From positions 1 to 10,338 of the forward strand of contig JAJAYM010000076.1 in the NCBI GenBank assembly GCA_027117675.1: DNA of 10,338 bases, given 5' to 3'. The translations under genes and the position numbers were made by a program. This document shows positions 6,219 to 10,338 of this stretch, in pieces. Within the stretch, counting starts at the first letter, position 1. Each line of letters opens with the position of its first letter. The stretch is from Actinomycetes bacterium (GTDB lineage: Bacteria > Actinomycetota > Actinomycetes > JAHEKZ01). The notes beneath the pieces are model-generated. The model made no database searches, was not told where the DNA came from, and was given only the letters and a program-made list of their open reading frames with translations.

Positions 6219-7681
6219 TAGCGTCTCCGTCCATCGTCCTGAAATGCCGCGCCTGCTCCGACCGTCGGTTCTCGGTCAGACTGCAAGGAAACGGCCAACT
6301 GACGACATAGGTCTACCAAATCTGAGACCGCTCGACCATCAAGTAGTTCCGAAAGAGTCTCAGAAGATGCGTTCGGCAGGGTTTCGGCAGCCGAGGCGAA
6401 CGAGAGCGCCGCGCCGCCAGGGTCGCCGACGCGAGCCAAGGTGGTGGCCAGCAGGAAGTGCGCATGAGCCGCCGTCGGATCGAGGAAGACAGCTTTGCGA
6501 AGGGCGGCAATGGCGCCGTCGTCGTCACCCTGGTTGCTGAGTGCTCGTCCCTCGATGATGTACCCCTCGACGAGCAGTGGGTGGGCGGCCGTCGCTCGCT
6601 CGGCAAGGGACGCCGCCTCCGCGTACTTCCCAGCTGTCAGCGAATCTCGGGCCTTGTTGAGGTCGTCAAGCGGCGACACCACCGGCACTGGACGGGCTTC
6701 GGTCGGAGGTGGCGGGGCAGGGGCTCGCCGGGGTCGCAGAGTCGGAACCCTAAGAACGTCACGCATCACGCGCCTCGGCGGCGGGGGTGGAGGTGACGTT
6801 GCCGGCGATCGACCCATCGCTGGACGCCGCCCATTCTGAGGCACAGCATCCTTGCGATAGACGAACGACTCGCCAACTGGGAGCAAGCTGAAGTCTTCAG
6901 AGATCTGCCACAGCGTCTCGGCGTGTCCCAGTAGCAGGTACCCACCCAACGCGAGCAAGCGGTGGAACGCCCTCACGAGCCGAACGGTGGTCTCGCGTCC
7001 AAAGTAGATCGTCACGTTGCGGCAGACGACGAGATCAACCTCACCGGTGCCAAACGGAGGCTCATCGGTTACCAAGTTCTGCAAGCGGAACTCCACGAGG
7101 TCTCGCACCGGCTGGGCAACGGAGTAGCTGCCATCCGATCGCTCGTCGAACCAGCGTTCGACCGCCCCAGGCTCGGCCAGCTGGATCGTGCGTCCTGAGT
7201 AGACGCCGGCGCGGGCGACGTCTAGCGCCACCGCAGACACGTCGGTTCCGATGATCCGCACCGGGAAGGGACCGGTCTCCTCAAAGAGCTGTACCAGCAA
7301 CATGGCGAGCGTGTATGGCTCTTCACCCGTCGAGCATCCGGCCGACCAGATGGTGAGTGGACGCCCGGTGCTGCGGCTGCGACGGAGCAGATCGGGGAGG
7401 ACATCGCGACGAAGCGCATCGATCTGCGGCAGGTTACGGAAGAAGTGCGTCTCTTGGATCGTGACGGCGTCCAGCAGCTGTTGACGCTCGACCGCTCCAA
7501 GTGTCGACTCAACGTGGGCCAGGTATGAGCCGGTGGTTGCGTGGCCGGATTTTCCCATGCGCTCGTGCAGGATCGCGCTGATCGCGCCGCGCCGGCTGAC
7601 GTCGAAGACCAGCCCGGCCATACTCACCAGTGCCTCGGTGACGACGTCGTACTCAGCGTCGGAGAGGACGTGAGTCGTCAT
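6218..7681 (-). CDS. cheR: CheR-type chemoreceptor glutamate methyltransferase with C-terminal TPR-like region
   Basis: A 487-residue enzyme that transfers methyl groups from S-adenosylmethionine to glutamates of chemoreceptors. The N-terminal helical CheR domain (about 1-75) is followed by the SAM-binding fold with AGCSTGEEPY (114-123), IIGTDVSAVAL and VVCRNVTIYF (C220-R221-N222), then GGYLLLGHAETL. Typical CheR proteins end near residue 280. Here a proline/arginine-rich linker (about 280-337) leads to a helical, TPR-like region (338 to about 455) with AGKYAEAASLAERA, NQGDDDGAIAALRKAVFLDP and AHFLLATTLARVGD repeats. The frame is open to 7807, but ATG 7681 is preferred: it overlaps the cheB stop as ATGA and has GGAGG seven bases upstream, and the extra 42 residues would lie within cheB and look non-native. 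CheR-TPR fusions are known in other chemosensory systems, where the repeats mediate protein contacts. Confidence 0.92.
   Translation of the reverse strand: MTTHVLSDAEYDVVTEALVSMAGLVFDVSRRGAISAILHERMGKSGHATTGSYLAHVESTLGAVERQQLLDAVTIQETHFFRNLPQIDALRRDVLPDLLRRSRSTGRPLTIWSAGCSTGEEPYTLAMLLVQLFEETGPFPVRIIGTDVSAVALDVARAGVYSGRTIQLAEPGAVERWFDERSDGSYSVAQPVRDLVEFRLQNLVTDEPPFGTGEVDLVVCRNVTIYFGRETTVRLVRAFHRLLALGGYLLLGHAETLWQISEDFSLLPVGESFVYRKDAVPQNGRRPAMGRSPATSPPPPPPRRVMRDVLRVPTLRPRRAPAPPPPTEARPVPVVSPLDDLNKARDSLTAGKYAEAASLAERATAAHPLLVEGYIIEGRALSNQGDDDGAIAALRKAVFLDPTAAHAHFLLATTLARVGDPGGAALSFASAAETLPNASSETLSELLDGRAVSDLVDLCRQLAVSLQSDREPTVGAGAAFQDDGRRR
6225..6228 (-). promoter_or_regulatory. Ribosome binding site of cheW
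   Basis: GGAG on the minus strand lies six bases before GTG 6218, inside the end of cheR. It supports this GTG as the start. Confidence 0.6.
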
Positions 7682-8922
7682 GACCCCACCTCCACAACCT
7701 CGTTCACCGCATGCTGAACGGCGGTCACAATCGCCGGCCCGATCGCCGGCAAGGGCAGTTCGAGGTCGACGGCGTCTACCTCTTGTGCAGCAGCAGGCAT
7801 TCCCCACACAACGCTGGTCGACTCGTCCTGACCAATCGTGAAGGCCCCGATGTCACGCAGCACCTTCAGGCCCGCTGCACCGTCACGACCCATGCCCGTG
7901 AGAAGGGCGGCTACCGCGTACTGGCCGGAGACCTGTGCGACTGAGCGAAACGTGACGTCGACGCCGGGCACGTGGTACTGGCCAGGAGGTGGGTCAGTGA
8001 GTGCCACGCGGAACCCGGGGCGCATGAGCATGTTCTGGTTTGCCGGCGCGAGATAGACCTGCCCGGCCTGCAGCCGTTCGCCGTCCACGGCGACCACGAC
8101 CGGAATGGCACAGACGCCGTCGAGCCAGCGCGCGAGTCCCTCGACGAATCCTTCTGCCATGTGTTGGACCACGAGGACAGCCGCGGGCAGGTCGGCCGGT
8201 AGCTCGGCAAGAATCGTGGCGAGTGCGGGTGGCCCGCCAGTCGACGCGCCGATCGCTACCACTAGTGGGCCCTGTCGAAGGTGCACCGGCCGCGGACGTT
8301 GCGTTACCTGCCGGCGAATGCGTTCGGGCGAGTGAGTCGAGGGTGAAGCGGTGTCGGGTCGCCGCTGGGTGGCTGGGGACGCCCCGTTGCTGTCCGGTGC
8401 TTCGTCGCGTCGGCTGACCGGCGGCTGCGGGGTCTCGGACGCCGGACCGCGCACCCCGCGTCCGCGCAACCGGCCACGCGGGTGCGTGATCACCCGAACC
8501 CGACTAGCGATCTTGAGGTGGCGCATGACCATGTATGCGTATTCGGCGGAGCCAGGAGCAACATCGAGCGCACCAACGACGTCGACAGCACCGGCGGCGA
8601 TGGCTGCTTCGGGGTGTTCGGCGGCTGGTCCGATCACGATGATCGGCGTCGCCCGAACGGCCATGATGCGCTCGATCGCTTCCAAGCCGCCCGACCACAG
8701 GTCGAGGTCGAGGAGAACGGCAGCGGGGCGAGCCGCGACGACCAGCTCTTCAGCCGCAACCGGGTCTTGCGCACCGCCGCAGACGATCAGGCCGGGTTGG
8801 TTGAGCAGCTTCTCGAGGACCTTGATGCGCGTCTTGGTGCCAGCGATGATCGCCACCAGGACCGGAGCGCCTCGAGGTGCGCCAACCGGCCCCGGGGCAT
8901 GGGTCTCGTGCGACGCCGGCAC
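7678..8922 (-). CDS. cheB: CheB-type chemoreceptor methylesterase/deamidase with degenerate receiver domain
   Basis: A 414-residue protein that would hydrolyse receptor glutamate methyl esters, opposing CheR. The C-terminal CheB domain is intact. Ser in GASTGG (S227), His in VQHM (H254) and Asp in GMGRDGA (D347) have nearly the spacing of the E. coli triad (164/190/286). The N-terminal domain is receiver-like and keeps one candidate phosphoacceptor Asp in LLDLDL (D72). It lacks the paired acidic residues at the end of strand 1 (it reads VAIIAGTKT), the conserved Thr/Ser (VIGPAA) and the conserved Lys (VVGALDV). A basic, Pro/Ser-rich linker of about 70 residues joins the domains. GTG 8922 is chosen because AGGAGG lies four bases upstream; GTG 8937 is in frame but would put that site inside the gene. 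The stop overlaps cheR (ATGA). Confidence 0.92.
   Translation of the reverse strand: MPASHETHAPGPVGAPRGAPVLVAIIAGTKTRIKVLEKLLNQPGLIVCGGAQDPVAAEELVVAARPAAVLLDLDLWSGGLEAIERIMAVRATPIIVIGPAAEHPEAAIAAGAVDVVGALDVAPGSAEYAYMVMRHLKIASRVRVITHPRGRLRGRGVRGPASETPQPPVSRRDEAPDSNGASPATQRRPDTASPSTHSPERIRRQVTQRPRPVHLRQGPLVVAIGASTGGPPALATILAELPADLPAAVLVVQHMAEGFVEGLARWLDGVCAIPVVVAVDGERLQAGQVYLAPANQNMLMRPGFRVALTDPPPGQYHVPGVDVTFRSVAQVSGQYAVAALLTGMGRDGAAGLKVLRDIGAFTIGQDESTSVVWGMPAAAQEVDAVDLELPLPAIGPAIVTAVQHAVNEVVEVGS
7689..7693 (-). promoter_or_regulatory. Ribosome binding site of cheR
   Basis: GGAGG on the minus strand lies seven bases before ATG 7681 and inside the 3' end of cheB. It decides the start in favour of this ATG over the longer reading frame. 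Confidence 0.8.
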
Positions 8923-8926
8923 CGGT

Positions 8927-8932
8927 CCTCCT
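8927..8932 (-). promoter_or_regulatory. Ribosome binding site of cheB
   Basis: A perfect AGGAGG on the minus strand with a short four-base gap to GTG 8922. It favours this start over the in-frame GTG at 8937, which lies upstream of the site. Confidence 0.65.
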
Positions 8933-8976
8933 GCCACGGCGCACTGTTCGGAGTGGGCACCGTCTCGTAGTCAGGA

Positions 8977-9004
8977 GTGTCGTCCGAATCCCGCCTCAAC
9001 TTGA
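8977..9004 (-). promoter_or_regulatory. Possible sigma-28 (FliA/WhiG-like) promoter before cheB
   Basis: On the minus strand TCAAGTTG (9004-8997) matches the FliA -35 consensus TAAAGTTT at six of eight positions. After 12 bases GACGACAC (8984-8977) matches GCCGATAA at five of eight. The usual spacer is 11, and the match is imperfect. A transcript would start about 48 bases before cheB. Motility sigma control of che genes would make sense, but this is a weak pattern match. Confidence 0.2.
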
Positions 9005-9030
9005 GCCAAGGCAAAGGGGCCACGGCACAG

Positions 9031-9660
9031 CTACTCCAGGACGAACACGGCTGGTTCGCTGAGGATTTCGAGGTTACGCGCGATGACCTGGTAGGTGCCC
9101 GGAGAAGCGGCCTCCTGCGGCGTCGGGCAGCCCTCAGCCGACTGCACCCTGGGCCAGCTCACCGTCTGCACAAACCGGTCGCCGGGATCGAGGTTCGTGC
9201 GGTCGCTGTCGCCACCCGGGTTGCAGTCGTCGGACGACCAGACCTGGCTGCCACCGGAGGTGACGCGCAGCTCGTTCGCGGCCTGACCGACGTCACGGCT
9301 GCACGCTTCGTCGGACACATTCTCGACAGCGAAAGTGAAGGAAGGTTGGCGGCTGGCGGGGTAGGTCTCGGCGTCACTCGCTACCTTGACCTCGATCGCG
9401 GAGTCTTCGCAAGGCGCCAGAAGCTCGTCCTTCGGCTCCTTCGTCCTGGTCGGTTTCGGGGTGGCCGACGTCGTGTCGCTCGGAGTGACGGACGCCGTGG
9501 GGCTCGGCGTCGGATTGGCGGTCACCTGCTCGGTGTCGTCGCCTCCGTTGGGCCAGGTCCACCACACGATAGCAATGAGCAGAAGCAGTGCCCCGAGCAC
9601 CAGCCCACGGCGTATCCAGTAGACACCGGGGGGCTGGTCGCCGACAGGTCGAAGAGCCAC
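9031..9660 (-). CDS. Single-pass membrane protein with Thr/Pro-rich linker and extracytoplasmic Cys-containing domain
   Basis: A 209-residue protein anchored near its N-terminus. Residues 16-36 (after IRRG) form one hydrophobic helix rich in Leu, Ile and Trp. Residues 48-77 are a Pro/Thr/Ser-rich, probably wall-spanning linker with TP and SPT repeats. The outer domain (about 78-209) is beta-rich, with FTFAVENVSDEAC and LDPGDRFVQTVSW resembling a small immunoglobulin-like or DUF4232-like fold. It has four cysteines (84, 120, 146, 178), enough for two disulfides. Position and topology fit the conserved membrane protein between disA and mutY (Rv3587c in M. tuberculosis, from memory). The GTG start (9660-9658) sits six bases after a TAGGGT box, suggesting leaderless transcription. 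It reads toward cheB with 108 bases between. Function is unknown. Confidence 0.85.
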   Translation of the reverse strand: MALRPVGDQPPGVYWIRRGLVLGALLLLIAIVWWTWPNGGDDTEQVTANPTPSPTASVTPSDTTSATPKPTRTKEPKDELLAPCEDSAIEVKVASDAETYPASRQPSFTFAVENVSDEACSRDVGQAANELRVTSGGSQVWSSDDCNPGGDSDRTNLDPGDRFVQTVSWPRVQSAEGCPTPQEAASPGTYQVIARNLEILSEPAVFVLE

Positions 9661-9666
9661 GGGCCC

Positions 9667-9672
9667 ACCCTA
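9667..9672 (-). promoter_or_regulatory. -10 box of a leaderless promoter for the membrane protein gene
   Basis: TAGGGT on the minus strand fits TANNNT and ends six bases before GTG 9660, the same geometry as at 2229-2257. A CGGAAC hexamer lies 17 bases further upstream and does not resemble TTGACA. An alternative reading of GGGTGG as a ribosome site is possible but would be unusually close. Confidence 0.45.
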
Positions 9673-9819
9673 GTTGGCCCCCGAGCGGTGTTCCGGTTGT
9701 TGACGGATTCAGTGGCGCCCCCAGGGGTCTGACCGGTGCCCCTTGCTAGCTTGCCGCAGCATGGAACGTCAGAGACACATCGCGGGAGTGAGTCTCGTTT
9801 CCTGTATAGCTACGAATAA

Positions 9820-9835
9820 TCTAATCCAGATTAGA
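9820..9835. repeat. Perfect AT-rich palindrome with 7 bp arms
   Basis: TCTAATC and GATTAGA flank a CA centre. It lies in the most AT-rich pocket of the intergenic region and looks like a dimeric regulator (for example TetR- or GntR-type) binding site. No regulator is known for it. Confidence 0.5.
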
Positions 9836-9844
9836 CTCGCTGCG

Positions 9845-9896
9845 AACGCCCTCCGCGCCACCAGCGTCCCGGAACGTCCGTCGACCCCAGGGCGTT
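9845..9896. repeat. 8 bp inverted repeat with 36-base loop
   Basis: AACGCCCT (9845-9852) is the exact reverse complement of AGGGCGTT (9889-9896). The loop is GC-rich. It could form the base stem of a structured RNA on either strand. Confidence 0.4.
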
Positions 9897-9935
9897 GAGC
9901 GCCTCGAAAAATCCGCGTATCCTTCGCCCTCAGAC

Positions 9936-9983
9936 ACAAAAGACCCCTCAGCGGTAAAGCCCCCGAGGCACGCTCCCCGCGTG
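9936..9983 (-). terminator. Tandem hairpins followed by TCTTTTG on the minus strand
   Basis: Read on the minus strand, CACGC-GGGGA-GCGTG (9983-9969) is directly followed by a weaker stem CCTC...GAGG (9968-9946), then GG and TCTTTTG. This resembles a Rho-independent terminator for a minus-strand transcript starting nearer mutY. The second stem has only four certain pairs and the T-run is short. Confidence 0.3.
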
Positions 9984-10016
9984 GCACACACACCCAACCG
10001 CACCAACCCGTTCGGC

Positions 10017-10028
10017 GTAAACGTTTCC
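10017..10028. promoter_or_regulatory. LacI-family-like operator palindrome
   Basis: The core AAACGTTT is a perfect 8 bp palindrome with an outer G/C pair (GTAAACGTTTCC), the shape common to LacI-family operators with a central CG. It lies about 110 bases before mutY. Just beyond it, TTGACA occurs on the minus strand (10046-10041), but no good -10 follows at 17-18 bases. Confidence 0.3.
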
Positions 10029-10136
10029 AAAACGCGGGCATGTCAACCATAAATGGCGCGCGAGCGTTGAAACCGATGTGAACGCCTACCACCAGGACAC
10101 GTCAGCTGCGCAGCAGGCACATGCCACTCTGGGGGC

Positions 10137-10338
10137 ATGCGCCAAACCGCCACTGTCGTTGATGGCGCCGACGTCGTCGATGTCCTCGTGCTGTGGTTCG
10201 CGCGATCGGCGCGCACGCTCCCCTGGCGCTCGGACCCCCACCCTTGGGGCGTCCTGGTCAGTGAGGTAATGCTGCAGCAGACGCCAGTGGCCAGAGTGCT
10301 CCCGGTCTATGCCGAGTGGATGCAGCGCTGGCCCACTC
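10137..10338 (+). CDS. mutY: A/G-specific adenine glycosylase MutY, 5' part
   Basis: The first 67 residues of the base-excision repair glycosylase that removes adenine mispaired with 8-oxoguanine. The diagnostic N-terminal motifs are LPWR (28-31), PWGVLVSE (36-43) and EVMLQQTPV (43-51). The glutamate E43 corresponds to catalytic E37 of E. coli MutY. The start is ATG 10137, preceded by CACTCT six bases upstream, a weak match to a leaderless -10 (A at position 2, T at 6), and by a GGGGG run that could serve as a poor ribosome site. The helix-hairpin-helix, iron-sulfur cluster and C-terminal domains lie beyond the window end. Its place after radA-disA and the membrane protein matches other actinobacteria. 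Confidence 0.95.
   Translation, partial: MRQTATVVDGADVVDVLVLWFARSARTLPWRSDPHPWGVLVSEVMLQQTPVARVLPVYAEWMQRWPT

Larger units (their letters stand above)
9661..10136. other. Gene-poor, inverted-repeat-rich intergenic region between the membrane protein gene and mutY
   Basis: The 476 bases hold no convincing gene. The composition is patchy, with AT-richer pockets at about 9800-9835, 9905-9955 and 10015-10075 that stand out from the GC-rich surroundings. The stretch contains a 16 bp palindrome (9820-9835), an 8 bp inverted repeat (9845-9852 with 9889-9896), two adjacent hairpins (9946-9983) and a LacI-family-like palindrome (10017-10028). In M. tuberculosis a carbonic anhydrase gene lies at the equivalent place (from memory); none is seen here. 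The region may be a long regulatory leader, a small RNA locus or the remnant of a lost gene. Confidence 0.6.

Noticed and set aside
7682..7807. Upstream extension of cheR
   Set aside because: It overlaps the conserved cheB C-terminus, is Arg/Cys/Gly-rich as out-of-frame GC-rich DNA typically is, and GGAGG fits the ATG at 7681.
10010..10046. Complete minus-strand sigma-70 promoter
   Set aside because: TTGACA is present, but at 17-18 bases the hexamers CGTTTA and GTTTAC do not fit TANNNT, so no full promoter is called.
9769..10092. Minus-strand frame of 107 residues upstream of mutY
   Set aside because: Its composition (Arg, Trp, Cys scatter) and lack of third-position bias do not look like protein. 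It runs across several inverted repeats and has no ribosome site or recognisable motif.
1..10338. tRNA, rRNA, insertion sequences, prophage genes, CRISPR arrays
   Set aside because: No cloverleaf-like segment, transposase or integrase motif, terminal inverted repeats with target duplications, or regularly spaced direct repeats were seen on either strand.

Overview
The window looks like chromosomal DNA of a motile, GC-rich actinomycete (Actinomycetota). The evidence is the high G+C, strongly G/C-biased third codon positions, frequent GTG starts, apparently leaderless genes with TANNNT -10 boxes 6-7 nt before the start codon, and the gene set. The order radA - disA - (opposite-strand anchored membrane protein) - mutY recalls, from memory, the M. 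tuberculosis Rv3585-Rv3589 region. A Ppx/GppA phosphatase next to a xylose-isomerase-like TIM-barrel protein recalls Rv0496-Rv0498. The genus cannot be fixed from sequence alone; a Nocardioides-like or other flagellated actinomycete is a reasonable guess.

Left part (1-2221, minus strand): a tightly packed set read right to left, of a Ppx/GppA exopolyphosphatase, a sugar-phosphate-isomerase-like TIM-barrel protein and an ABC transporter ATPase. Stop and start codons overlap by four bases at both junctions (GTGA, ATGA). The ATPase carries a one-base frameshift at 134-136 and runs off the window edge.

Middle (2264-5771, plus strand): a cysteine-rich protein of unknown function with a Lys/Ala histone-H1-like tail, then radA (recombination intermediate processing) and disA (DNA-scanning diadenylate cyclase making c-di-AMP). 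The 42 bp between ppx and the cysteine-rich gene hold two divergent leaderless promoters whose -10 boxes lie exactly 17 bp apart, so each occupies the other's -35 slot.

Right part (5796-9660, minus strand): a chemotaxis adaptation and coupling set, read as cheB, cheR (with a C-terminal TPR-like region) and cheW. It is preceded by a single-pass membrane protein with a Thr/Pro-rich linker and four extracytoplasmic cysteines. No CheA, CheY or receptor gene is present. The Che genes appear inserted into the otherwise conserved disA-mutY neighbourhood, and the receiver domain of CheB has lost most of its phosphorylation-site residues.

Right edge: a 476 bp gene-poor, locally AT-richer and inverted-repeat-rich stretch (9661-10136), then the 5' end of mutY (A/G-specific adenine glycosylase) on the plus strand, cut by the window end. 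Three genome-maintenance genes (radA, disA, mutY) therefore flank the chemotaxis set. I see no mobile elements, tRNA, rRNA or CRISPR arrays.
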